Assembly: GCA_013215055.1 (NCBI GenBank) | Contig: JABSRQ010000013.1 | Coordinates: forward strand, 1 to 64,000 | Direction of reading: 5' to 3' | Source of the DNA: Pseudomonadales bacterium | GTDB taxonomy: Bacteria; Pseudomonadota; Gammaproteobacteria; Pseudomonadales; DT-91 | DNA: 64,000 nucleotides | In this document: positions 36,042 to 48,800 of the stretch, piece after piece | How the letters are laid out: the number at the start of each line of letters is the position of its first letter | Position numbering within the stretch: the first letter of the stretch is position 1 | Notes under the pieces: generated by a model | The model's database searches: none | The model's input: the letters and a program-made list of their open reading frames with translations, nothing else | What the model was told of the DNA's origin: nothing | Program-made: the position numbers and the translations under genes

Positions 36042-36531
36042 ATCGAAAACTGCAGGCGGTAAACCTGCTTGATTTGAGTGTGACCGCCCCAAGAAAAAAA
36101 TTGAAACCTGAAGCCTACAGTGAAAGTAATGAGACACGAAAAGTGTCATTTTCGGAGCGTGAGGTTAAGACATTACTCGCGCACAACACCGACCTTGCGA
36201 ACAAACTAGCCATCGACTTTTCACACGATCTCGCCAGTGTTACTTGGCTGCTACCAATCGCCCCCTAGTTCCCTGTTCTTGGGGGGGGAAACCCTCAAAC
36301 TCACGGCAGGTCTGGAGCTTGCTTTCAAAGCAGAGCGTCCCGTCGTAAAGCTACGCGGCATTAGTGTATGGGGGCCCCCTACCAAACGCATGGCTGGGAT
36401 ACAAAAAGAATATTGATCTGGTCACTGAATTTTGATCTGAAGGGGGTTTCTGGAGCGGCTTCTCTGACGGCATCGAACAACTAGTTATCGAAGAGGGTCG
36501 TCATCAAATTAAAACGGTGATAAGTGTTTAG
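36034..36531 (+). pseudogene. Degenerate, 5'-truncated conserved hypothetical gene
   Basis: Read with corrections, the plus strand gives one continuous protein. It runs from ELDRKLQAVNLLDLSV through SFSEREVKTLLAHNTDLANK, LAIDFSHDLASV, then LGGETLKLTAGLELAFKAER, PVVKLRGISVWG, PLPNAWLGYKKNIDLVTEF, and GGFWSGFSDGIEQLVIEEGR before TAG at 36529. Lesions are an in-frame TAG at 36266, an extra base in an eight-G run near 36285, a further frameshift at the G/C run near 36375 and a damaged stretch near 36430. The phrase series resembles a conserved gammaproteobacterial protein family of unknown function that I recall. Its 5' end is missing where it meets truncated flgA. The 36532-36665 gap beyond holds nothing I recognise. 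Confidence 0.8.
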
Positions 36532-36665
36532 ATAAGGCAAGCGAGCGAACCTATAGCGTACTACTTATCTTTTGCTTAGCTATATCGTAAACGTCTGGCT
36601 AAGAGCACCTAGTTTCAAAGTGGCTCGGTAATTTGGGACGCTACAACTGGCTAGCACCGTGTTTT

Positions 36666-36872
36666 TTATTTCTGCTTCAGTATCATTTGTCCGCTACTGA
36701 TTCCTGCGGTGTCTATGTCGACAGTCTCTCCATTGCTGACTCGTCGAATATCAACATTTTCTAAACTGACGGAAAATGTTTTATCGGTCGATGACTTAGA
36801 ACCTCCCCAGTCACAGGACGCGAGCATCAATACTGAAAAACCTAGTGTCACAATTCTAGTCGCATTATTCAT
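36666..36872 (-). CDS. Small lipoprotein behind the giant protein gene
   Basis: This 68-residue protein has a lipoprotein signal (RIVTLGFSVLMLASC) with the lipobox LASC and Cys20. The mature part is only about 48 residues (SVSLENVDIRRVSNGETVDI and so on), ending in two basic residues. Asp at +2 after the Cys (CDWGG) is the classical inner-membrane retention signal in enterobacteria. A GTG at 36887 is an alternative start. It begins 25 bp after the giant gene's stop on the same strand, so the two are probably cotranscribed. No family is recognised; an anchor or partner for the giant protein is an inference. Confidence 0.65.
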   Translation of the reverse strand: MNNATRIVTLGFSVLMLASCDWGGSKSSTDKTFSVSLENVDIRRVSNGETVDIDTAGISSGQMILKQK

Positions 36873-36897
36873 AACTTTATTTCTCACACTCTCAATA

Positions 36898-39800
36898 TTA
36901 GAATTGGTAGGTCACCAAAAAGTTTGTATCACCCATCGTTAGTTGGTACGGCTGAGATAGGCTAAATGTTAGCTCACCATTATCGCTAAGGTAATTTCCG
37001 GTCGCGATGCGTTCCGAGTCTTCCGCAATGCCATTATTATTAGCATCTCGATATAGTGAGACATTACCTATATCAGTCGTTTCATTGATTGAACCTGAAG
37101 CATTGATGGTCAATTCGTGAACCTGAGCATCGGTTGAATCGCTGGTGATATAAAAACTAAAGACCACTACTTCACCGTCGCCTCTCGAAAAAACGGTGTC
37201 GTCAAGTTCATTGTTTGAAGCTGAAACAATGGGCTCGGGAATAATCTGTACAGCAACGCCACCTGGATCAACTATTTTGCCATTTGCTTCATTGTCTGCA
37301 TCGTTAGCTCCGCCGTCCTCAATGGTGAGTTCAACACAAAAGTGTCCTTCATTGAGCCCAGGAAGGTATGAAGCGTCACCGGGTGATGGACACACACCGG
37401 CTTCTCCAGCGGTTGAATAGAGTTGGTTATTGGCGTCAATCGCAAAATCCTGCCAGCCGTTAGTTGGATTTAGCTTACGATAAGAGGCATCCGCTGGAAT
37501 CGCCTGATGAAGCGGAATGACCAGCTGCACGCTACTACCTACTGGCGAGACATGACGAATTTCAAAATCAAATAATCCGCCGACGTTGCTAAAGTCTGCA
37601 TCGTTGCCGTATTCCATAAACAGATCACTATTGGATAAGGTTGTAGCGCTGACCAGTGCGCCGCCATCGGCATCAATCAATGCAACCGAACCCAATGACA
37701 ATGACAGGCCGTGTTCAACTTGCATTAGGTAACTATGATCATTTTCGCTGGCGCTTCCTACCAGCTGCTGCAACCAGTTTGAGCCTTCGAACTGGTCAAG
37801 GTAATCAGCAATACCGTCAAAATCCGAATCTTGATGGCCCTCAGCCAGATCACTGATGCCATCGCCATCTGAATCTAAATTGGCGGAAAGAGTAGGATAG
37901 CTTTGGATAACTCTCAGATTGAGAGTCGCGCTGACAGTTTCACTCGGAAAACCGTCGTCCGTAACGCTCACTTCGACAGTGTAAACGCCGATACTCACAT
38001 TCGCAGGATCAAAAGTCAGTGTCATCGGATTGTTATCGCTGTCCGCCAGTAAATTATTCGTCGCGCTCCAGTCAAATACGTGTGAGTCGGCTGGGTTTAA
38101 ATCGTCGACTGCTACGCTAATCGTCACCGGACCCTCGGCGGCACTAACGGTCGTTACCGGTAGGCTATTTTGCTCTGCGCTCAGGGTTAAGCGGGGCGCA
38201 ATATTGGCTTCGGTAATGGTCAGTAGATGTTGCGCGTTTACGCCCATCACCGCATTGACCGGATCGGTTAAAGTGACGATGAGTTGCTCATCACCTTCAA
38301 CGATCTGATCGTCGACTATCTGTAGCACAATCTCAGCTTTAACGCCTTCTTCGATAATAACCGTTCCCGCTAGTTCGGAGGATTGTTCGGTGACATTCGA
38401 GTCGTTAGAAAGTGCATAATCCGCCAAGTCGACCGTACCGCTAATACTATACGGAATCAGTACAGGGTAGACCGGCGCATTGCCAGATAAAGTTATACTC
38501 ACCGTAACCAGGTTGTCTTCGCTGCTGATTTGAGTTTTGCTCAACATAACCTGAGGATTAATATGAATCGTCTGAGTTGCAATAGCCCGGTTGCCCGCTG
38601 AATCCTCGGCTAACCAGTTAACCAGATGATGTCCAGGTGGCAAGTGGGTACTACTCAGATTAACTACCGCTACGTTACCGTCGACATTATCGCTAGCGCT
38701 GATATTAGTCGTCGGAACAGCTGTTAACGGACCGCGCGAATCAAGCGTGATGTCTGTGGTTAAGCTGATCACCGGTGATTCGGTATCGGTGGCGCTGAGA
38801 TATTCATTCAGATTCGTCACGCCATCATTATCCGCGTCCAGATCGGCATCGGCAGGATCGTTTGGATTGAGGCCGTGATCAACTTCCCAACCATCGGGCA
38901 TATCGTCATCGTCGCTATCGGCATTATTTGGATCAGTCTGAGCCACGTACTCTTCACGGTTAGTCAAACCATCGTTATCCAGATCTTCCATCGCATCGCT
39001 GGCATTTTGCGGATCCAGTCCGAATTCAATTTCCCACACATCGGGCAATCCATCGGCGTCGCTATCGGCGCTGTCACTCATTGCGGAAGTCACGAAACTG
39101 ACAATTTCGCTGGTGATGGTTTCTCCCAGCAGGTTGAAGGCCGTCACCTGCGCATAATAAATAGTCGCCGGATCAAGTTTCGCCAGATTGACTTGATGAT
39201 TGATGTCAGCATCGATGTTGGCTTCTTTATCCAACAATTCATCAACGCTTCGACCATAGCTCACCTGGCCAAACGCGCTAAGCGAATTAGTCCACTGAAT
39301 CTCGGCAGAGTCTGTTGAAATAAAGTTGATGGTTGGCTGCGCGGCAAAATTGGGTACCAGTAAATTATTGACACTGGCCGAGTTAAAGTTGATCGCCGGG
39401 AATTGCGTCTGGTTGGCGTCTATATCGGCTAACACATAGCGTACTTCGTAATCGCTGTTGGGGGTTAATCCGTGGAGCACAAACAGATGCGATTGCTTTT
39501 CTTCTAATGCACCCACTGCCAACCAACTTGTGGTTCCAACAAGTCGATACTCAACCAATGCCACTGATAATTCATCAGTCAATAGCTTCAGCGTCGCTAC
39601 TTCGCCAAAACCTTCAAGCACTGGCATCGCTGTGGTGACTGGCGGGGTGGTGTCAGCTTCGGCTGCGTTAGCACTTGTCACTACATCACCATTGATAAGC
39701 TGACTGGCGGTAAAACCATGATGATCGGTGGAAAAGGCGGTACAGACATAAGTGGTATTGGCTTGTAAGCCGGTCAATGTCAGGATGTGCTTTTTGGTTC

Positions 39801-42800
39801 GTTTAGCGTTGCTCACTTCCAGCGTACTCGATGTGCTGGCGCACACCAAACGGGCATCGGCATTGACATCGGTGACCCAGTAAACCGTTAATCTATTGTC
39901 GGTCAGCTTTTTAATTTCGACCTCCGACATAAAGTGTGGATTGCCCTGATGGCCTCTCACTTTAGTGCGGAATGACATGATTTCGCTCATCGCCAGATTG
40001 CCTTCTGCATCGGATGTCTGTACCTGGAAATAATAAATCGTATCGGGCTGCAAACCGGTTACCGGCAGATTATGGAAAGTTTTTAATCCATTTTTGCTTT
40101 CGATTTGATCCAGCGCATTGGCTGAAGTACCGATCACCAGACGCGTAGTAGCCGGTTCACTGGAATCCCATCGGATCACCACGCTTTGATGGGTGATATT
40201 CTGGATCAAGGGGCTACCGATAATAATAGGCGCGGTGGTGTCAGGCGTTGCCAAAGTGGTAAAGCTGATCGGCTGGCTAATCGTCGGCCCATTACCGTGC
40301 GCATCTGTTGATGAAACCGTTAAGGTGTAAGTAGTTTCAGGCGTGAGATCGGCTAATGGCATCGAATGCAGCTTGACTAAACTATCGTCACTGACCACGT
40401 GGTAACGCTCGGCGTCATTGTAGGAGACGCCACTGGTGGAGGCTTCATCGGTGGTCCAGATAACCGTTGCGTGGGTATCGGAAATATCGATCACCATCGG
40501 GATCAGTTGAATCACCGGCGCTGTTACATCGGGTGCGGGTAAAGTGGTGACAATGAGCGGTTGACTCACGGTCGGTCCGTTACCTTGCGCGTCGGTCACT
40601 TCGGCGACCACCGTATAAGCGGTATTCGGCGTTAAACCATCAATCACCAGTTGGTGGCATAGCGCCAATGTAGGCAGCGAAAATAAAGTGCTATCCACCG
40701 TTATAAATCCAGCCACCGGCTCATCGGCACACAATGACAGGGTGAATTGCTCATGCGTGATATTGGACGCGAGCGGACCTTCGAGTATTAACGGCGCTCG
40801 ATAATCCGGGGTAGCCAGAGTCGTAAAGCTGGCACTCAAGGTGTCGCTGGCTCTGTCATCTTTATCTACGGAATGTACGTCTGCGAGATAAAGCGTTTCC
40901 GCATCAAGATCAGTCAAGACGACGCTGTGATGGGTGGTTAACGGCGAAGTCTGATAACGACGTCCATTTGATAAATCAACCACACTGGTACCAGGTTTAT
41001 CGCTTAGCCATTCAACCACGGCAGAGTGATCGGTGATATGTTTCACAAAAGGCCCTGCAATTATTTCCGGCACGGCAAAATCGCTGTGAATTAGCCAGAT
41101 ATCTTCGCTGGTTTCCTGCGAGATAGAGTGGCTCACATTGGTGATCGCAAAACCTGAAAGTGCAGGCGGATTAACTGAAATATCGGTTACTTGATGGGTA
41201 AATAGGCCAAAAGCAAACGTACCATTGCTAGCTGTAACCGCATTGCTGTTGGCGCCATCACCACTGTTTTCCATATAATAGCTAATCGAGTTTTCCGAAT
41301 AGGCGTGATCAATTCTCAATTTGACGCCGGGAACGATGACACCGTTGGCATCCATAGCTTTACCGGATAAAACTGACATCGGCAGTATCACATCAATTGA
41401 CGTATTGGCGAAGACGCTAATATTTTTAGGCTGGTAATATACCGCAGCAAAATCTGGCACCGGATAAGTTGTTACTACATCTGTACCGTCAACTTGATTC
41501 ACCGGTTGTAGATAGGGCCTCAATTGGTAGTTACCCGCTGCCACTTTAAATTCGAAATAACCATTGGCGTCGGTCAGCACCGGCGCATCGGCCAGTTGAC
41601 GATTGCTCTGGTTGTGCACCGTGACCATCGTATTGTCTATAGCATTGCTTTGTTCATCTTTCAGGTAACCCGATAGTGTGAATGGCTGAGTCAAGACAAA
41701 AGTATCGGTGGTATCACCAGTGATTAAATAATCGTTGATGAGTGTGGCGCTAACCACTTTGTTACTGAGTGGCGGAACAAAATTAATATCGGTCGCCTGA
41801 TCGGTAAATATCGCCAATGAAAACTCGCCATTAGCATCGGTTTTTGCAAGACTCACTAGCGATTTCCCCTGACTCTCCAGATAATAACCCGTATCACCGT
41901 TTCCATTCGGTTTATGCGCGATATGGCTGATAGTCACTCGAGTATCTGCAATCGGCGAGCCGTTTGCATCGGTGGTGGTGCCGCTTAAAACAGCCATTGG
42001 TAAGACTACATCCTGTAGCGTCGCCCCAGCGACTACGACATCTTCTTCAGCGTATAAAACCGTCGCAAAATCAGGCAGTGGATAAACCGGTCTCTGGCCT
42101 TCGCCGCGTCCAAATGGATTTAGCTGGGGTTTAATTTTATAGCTGCCGGTTTCAACCTGAAATTGGAATAAGCCATTGGCGTCGGTGTAAACCGCCTGCC
42201 CCACTTGATCGCCGCTGTCCTGCTGATGCAAGCTCACTTTAGTGTTATCAATCGGGCGCCCCTGAGTATCTTGTAATACACCAGAAAGAGAAACACCTTC
42301 TACCAAAGTAAACGTTTCACTAGCGTCAGCTGCCAGGCTGTAATCACTGATAGTGGTGACGGCCAAATCAATTCTGTTTGCCGGCGGCGTTAATAGAATA
42401 TCCACCGTTTGATCGGTAAACAGGGCAAATTCAAAGTCGCCATTAGCATCGGAAAGCGCGTTACTTGCTGCGTTGGTGGCATAGTTTTCAAGGTAGTAAT
42501 CCTGGGTTGTGGTTGAGAACTGATGACGGATCGCTAGTCCTACACCTGCAACGGGGTTACCCAGGTTATCCAGCGTTTGACCAGACAGTAATGCAAACGG
42601 CAAGGTGACATCTAAAGTTGTGTCTGCGCTCAATTGAATGTTTTGCGGGCCGTGGAAAATGGCGGCATAATCGGGCACCGGATAAGCCGGAATGATTGGC
42701 CCTGTATCTGGATTAATAGCTGCCGGGTTAAAAACATCCACCAGTGGTCGTAACTTATAGGTTCCCGGCGCAACTGAAAACTCAAAATAACCGAGCGTAT

Positions 42801-45800
42801 TGGTACGAACACTATTGCCCACCTGATTGCCGGTGGTTTGCTGGTGTAGACTGACCTGGATGTTGTCAATCACACGCCCCTGGCTATCTTTAAGATAACC
42901 GGACAGCTTTAACGCATCACCAATCAACGTAATTAAATGGACTACGTCGCGATCTGCAAGGCTAATTGGTTGCAGGGTAGGACTACTTAACCCACTACTA
43001 GCCGGTGGGGTAACGCCGATAAAATAGCCACCGGCGAGCATATTTTCGAACAAATAGGCACCATCAGCAGGCGTGGTGACCGAATCTAAAAATTGTTTCT
43101 GGTTGTTGTAAATGGCCACTTCTGCGCCTGTAACAGGAATACCTTCACCGCTAATAATTCCGCTCAGGCTGATGCCTACGGGCACTACCGGTGGCGGCGT
43201 TATAATTTCTGGAACATCACACGCATCGCCGATGCCGTTATTGTCTCGGTCGGCTTGATCGGTATTGGGGATCAGCGGGCAATTATCGATATCGTCCAGT
43301 ATGCCGTCATTATCAAAATCATTATCCGGAACTAATGGTGTGTCACACGCATCGCCTATGCCATCATTGTCAGTATCCAGTTGGTCGGGATTAGCATTCA
43401 CTGGGCAATTGTCGACGTCATTTAAAATGCCGTCTTTATCAAAGTCGTTGTCGATCACATCGGGCGTATCACAGGCATCGCCTGCGCCGTCATTATCGCT
43501 ATCGAGTTGATCTGGATTAGGCGTTAATGGGCAATTGTCCACCTCATTTAAAACACCGTCATTGTCAAAATCATTGTCAAAATGAAGCGTGGTGAAGTTG
43601 ATGATTTCACTGGTGGTTTTTTCGCCGAGAATATTAAACGCATCAACCTGCAGGTAATAAACGGTATTGGCATCCAGGTTGTGCAGAGTGAGGCTATGGT
43701 CGCTGACGTAAGAATTATCCGCACGGTGGTTGACTAAATTAGTGGCTACTTTACCGTAACGAATATTGCCGCTAGATGGCTGCAAAGTTCTCCAGCTAAC
43801 GGTAGCACTGTGTTCACCAATGTTGCTGATAACCGGTTGCAAAGTAAATATGCAATCAGGGATCGCCTCTGGCGCAACTGTACTAAAATTACCCCCTGGG
43901 CATTGTGTGCTATTACCGGCGATATCGGTCAGGGTGACCTGTTGTTCGTACTCCGTTTCAGGCAGTAATCCGGTTAACAACAGTGCGTCCTGAGTGGCTA
44001 GGTTGAGCGTGCCGTTTTGCAACCAGTCGGCGCTATTAAGCTGGCGATAATTGACTGCCGCGGTGGTCAGTTCATTTGAGCCCCAGCTAATTTGCGCGGA
44101 ATCGACAAAACCGGTCACGGAAGGCTCTGGGGTACACACTGGCGCTTCGGTATCGGGTATATCTGCCGTTGTGCCTCTTAGTGGCGCGCTGACGATATTA
44201 CCGTTGATATCTGATGAATAGACTCTACAGGAATAAATTGTGCTGGCATCTAAACCCGTCAGCGTTAGCAGGTGTGATGTAACTCGCTGTGGATCACTAA
44301 TTTCGAAAGTAATTTTCTCAACCGGTGGTGGTGGTGTGGGTATCGTGGGTATCTCAGTATCACCATCGAATTCGACATTAAGCAATAAATTGGGTGAACC
44401 ATTTAAGCTGCTGATTTTATTTGCAATCGCATATCCCTTAAGGCTGAATGTGACCTCGGCGGGGCTTGCATCGGGATGTGCCTGTAAATATAGCGCGATC
44501 GCGCCCGCTACATGGGGTGCTGCCATCGATGTACCGCTAATGGTATTGGTGCCGCCGTTACTCCAGGTGGAAGTAATACCTGAACCTGGGGCAAATATAT
44601 CTATGCATGAGCCCCAGTTGGAAAAGCCGGAACGGCTATCGGCTGAAGTTGACGAGGCAACGGTAATGGCCGCTGGGACTTTGTTAGGTGAGCCAGAGCA
44701 GGCGTTAATATTTGAATTACCCGCTGCAACCGCAAATGTAATGCCAGCGTTAATCGCTCTATTGACGGCGGCGTCAAGCGCGGCAGAGTTGCCTCCACCC
44801 AGGCTCATATTAGCGACCGCAGGAAATTTGGCATTAGCGGTTACCCAATCGATACCCGCGATCACACCAGAACTGGTACCTGAGCCGCTACAGCTTAGAA
44901 CTCTTATTGCAGTGAGTGTTACATTTTTCGCTACACCCCAGGTAGTGCCACCAACGGTGCCAGCCACATGTGTGCCGTGTCCATTACAATCGGAGGCGTC
45001 AGCATCGTTATCGATGAAATCCCAACCACTGACGGCGCGTCCGCCAAAATCGCTATGGGAGGTGAGTATGCCGGTATCGATGATATAAGCATTAACACCA
45101 CTACCGTCCAGCGCGTAGTTGAAATCATTGTTGAGCGGTAAGTCTGCCTGGTCGATGCGATCCAGGCCCCAGGTCGCACCATTTTGAGTCGCAGTAGCAT
45201 GCATAATCTGGTCTTGCTCTATCAGCAAAATACGCGGATCTTGGCGTAGTGTGTGTAACTGTGCGGCATTCATTTTAAGCACAAAGCCCGGAACGCCATT
45301 TGAATAGTGGCGTAAAGTTTTGCCTTTGACTTTGCGGGAAATTTCACCCGCCAAGGCTCTAACAGAAGTCTTGCGTTGAGCGCGGGAATGTCTTGCTGAT
45401 AGTCCGTTTGTCGAAACGCTGGTTTGTTCTTTCAGTAGAACGATATATTGATCGGCTATCGATTGAGTAGGCGCAACCGAATAAAATGGTGCCAATTGGG
45501 CGGTAGCTGAAAAAGAGTCACCCGAAAAAGCGTCTGCTGTGCCTTGACTGCCTTGCTCTGCTTCACACACCAGGCGACTATCGGCATCAAGATTGGTCTG
45601 CCAACTGACAGTGAGTGAATTGGTGCTGGCATTTTCGACATCAGGCCCTGCGATAATGCTAAACGTTACCGGTATTGTTCCTGGTTTAAGCGTCTTAAAT
45701 GACAGCACATCGCTGGTGACTGTATTGCCGGCAAGATCAGCCGATTCGACTCGGAAAAAATAGATTGTATCCGCCGACAGGTTGAAGACAGGTACACGGT

Positions 45801-48800
45801 GTTCGGTGTCAAATCCAGTAAGGCTAAATGTTTGATCAAGCGCATTATCGGCTAGCCCCAATAAAACCCGATGTGAAGCTGATTCATTGGTTGTCCACAG
45901 AATATCAGCGCTGTTAGTGGTAATATTTTCAACAAAAGGGCCGGCGATTATTTGTGGCGCGGAGGTATCGGGCAGAGCCAAAGTGGTGAACTCAACTGGC
46001 GCAGAAATACTCGGCCCATTGCCAGCGGCATCGGTGGATGAGGCGGTCAAAGTATAAGTGGTACTGGCGCTCAATCCGCTTAAGTACATGGTGTGAGTGG
46101 TCACCAGCGCTTCGTCTGCTAGCGAATTGTCGCTGCTGCCATCGGAATAGGAGACGCCGCTGGTCGACGCTTCATTGGTGGTCCAAGACACAATCGCGGT
46201 TGATTGGCTAATGTCGGTAACGATCGGTCCTGTTATCTCCGGTGGTGATATATCCAGATCAAATAGTGTGGTCACGGTTAATGGTTCGCTGGTTACAGGA
46301 CCATTGCTGGCAATATCGCTGATTGCGACAACCACGGTGTATTGGGTACGCGGCGTTAGACCGGTGACGACAAACTGATGACATATAGCAGCGCTGTCTA
46401 AAGTGAAATCAGTAGTAAGCAAAGTGCCAGTGGTATCGACGGTAATAATCGCGGTGACCGGCTCGTCGGCGCAAAATGAAACGGTGAATTTGTCGTAGTC
46501 AATCGAACTGATGGTTGGCCCGCTGACAAAGCTAGGTAAAGTCGAGTCGGGTAGAGTCAGGGTTCTAAAATTAGCCGGTAACGGCGTAGACGTTAAGCCA
46601 TTGCCATCGGTAGCGGAAACCATAGTAGCGTAGTCGGTATCGGGGGTTAATCCGGTTAACAAGACTGAATGAGATGTCGTTAACGGATCCAGGGTAAAAG
46701 TAGCACCACCGGCAATGACTACCGTACTGTTGGAGGCTTTATCAGTCTCCCACTCGATCACTGCTGACATATCAGTTATGTTTTTTACTAAGGGGCCTGA
46801 AATAATTTTTGGCGGCGCTAAATCTACCGGTGGAATTGGGTCTGTGGTAAAACTAATAGTGTCACTACTGGTCATCACACCTTTAGAATTGAATGCGTCT
46901 ACTTGTAAAAAATAAGTGGTTTCGGCTTGCAGATTATTTAAAACAACCGCATGAGAAGCTTTAAAATCAGAGTCCGATTCAACGTCATCCATTGTGCTGT
47001 CTGTCAGACCAAAGCGAACCTGGCCGAGGGATACGCGCTCGGTTGACCAATTAACCGTGGCGGTAAAATGTCCAATATCGGTAACAAAGGGCTGGATTGA
47101 AAAAACCGGTGCGGGCAGTTCTGGTGAAGGTTCTTCAGGCGTAGTAGCTTCTGGGCCGGAATTAAATTCACCCGAGGCACAATCGGCACTATTGCCGACG
47201 GCATCGGTCAGGCTGACTTGATGCTCATAATCAGTATCGGGTGACAGTCCGGTTAATAGCCCAAAACCTGTTTTGGTTAATGTTGAGTGACTGGTTTTCA
47301 ACCACTGACTAGCCCCTTTTTCGCGGTAGTTAACTGTTGCGGTGGCCAACTCATCACTTTGCCAGCTAATTTCGGCAAAATTAACAAAACCTTGCGCGAT
47401 TGGTGGCGCGATACACTGCGGTGGGGTCGAATCAACTTCCTCGGTGGTTAATGCACCGAACATTATGCTGGCGACCTTGCCTGAAATATCCGTTGAATAA
47501 ATCACACAACGATAACCGGTATTAAACTCTAAACCGATCAGCGTAATAATGTGATTTTTGCTGAGTTCAATTTTATTGACTTCACTGCTGCCGTTGGTCG
47601 ACTCACAGATCAAACGACTATCGGCATACAGGTTGGTTCTCCAACTTACAGTAATGCTGTTGCCGGTTAATCTTTCGATCACAGCTTGTGAAATGATTTC
47701 CAGGACGCTAGACGATCCCGCTGTACGGGTAGTGAATGATGTGACGTTACCGCTTGTTTTATTAGCAGCGAGATCGCTAGATTCGACCGCAAAATAATAG
47801 GTGATTGCTGGTAAGAGGTTGGTGAGGGCTAAGTGATGTGAAGTTGAGAAACCGGGAGATGTTTCTACCCGACTAAGGTTATTGGCCGCTGTGCCGATAA
47901 AAACAACGGTGGATGAAGATTCATCGGTTTGCCAGCTTATCATCGCACTCGTATTTGAGATATCTTCCACTAACGCGCGGCCAATCAATAATGGCGCAGC
48001 GGTATCGGGTGCTGATCTAGTTACAAACTGGCTTGCTTGAGGCTGGGTTGCACTATTGCCAGAAGCATCTTTTGATGTAACCGTTAAATGATAAGTTGTA
48101 CTCGCCGCTAAACCCGTGATTTGGGCTGAGTGCTCGGTGACCAGAGTGGTATCGTTCTGCACTCGATAATGAGTACCGTTATTAAATGAAATGCCGCTGC
48201 TAGTGGGTTCATTTGTGGTCCACCTTACTACTGCAGCAGCGTCAGATATATCGGTAATAGTAGGACCCGCGGTAATTAACGGTGGATTCAGATCGGCTGC
48301 GGCCAGTGTTTTCACGCTAGTGACCAGACTTGCTGTTGGGCCGTTGCCGGCGATGTCGGTAATCTGCGCTGAAACGGCATACGACTGATTAGAATTGAGA
48401 TTGCTAATAGTCAGCTCATGGCAACTAGCAAGCTCATTGAGTAAGTAATCAACATTATCGACAACAAACGTCCCGCTGACCGGTTCATTAGCACAAAAGG
48501 CCATTGTGATTTGAGTTTCAGCAATGGCGGTTATTGTTAGCGGTTGAATAAACTGAGGGGCTAAAGAATCTGCATTGCTCGCGGTCGTAAATGTAGCGCT
48601 TGCCGTTGTTGAGCTATTATTGTATTCGTCAGTCGTATTAACCTGAACGCTGTAATTTGTGCCTGGAGCTAGATCTGTAATCACTACGCTGTGTTGGGTT
48701 TTCAGTTGATCATAGGTAAATGTCTCACCGCCGATTAGTTGAGTCACACTGGTCACAGGCTCATCGGTTTGCCATTCAATCACGGCCGTATGGTCGGTAA

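Noticed and set aside
43220-43580. Three DNA-level tandem repeats of about 115 bp, considered as a CRISPR-like or satellite array
   Set aside because: They translate into thrombospondin-3 repeats (DNDGxxDxxDNCP pattern) in the giant protein frame, which fully explains the periodicity.
44240-45088. A 282-codon plus-strand open frame opposite the protease domain
   Set aside because: It is antisense to a well-supported domain with an intact catalytic triad, has no family features and reflects the GC pattern of the coding strand.
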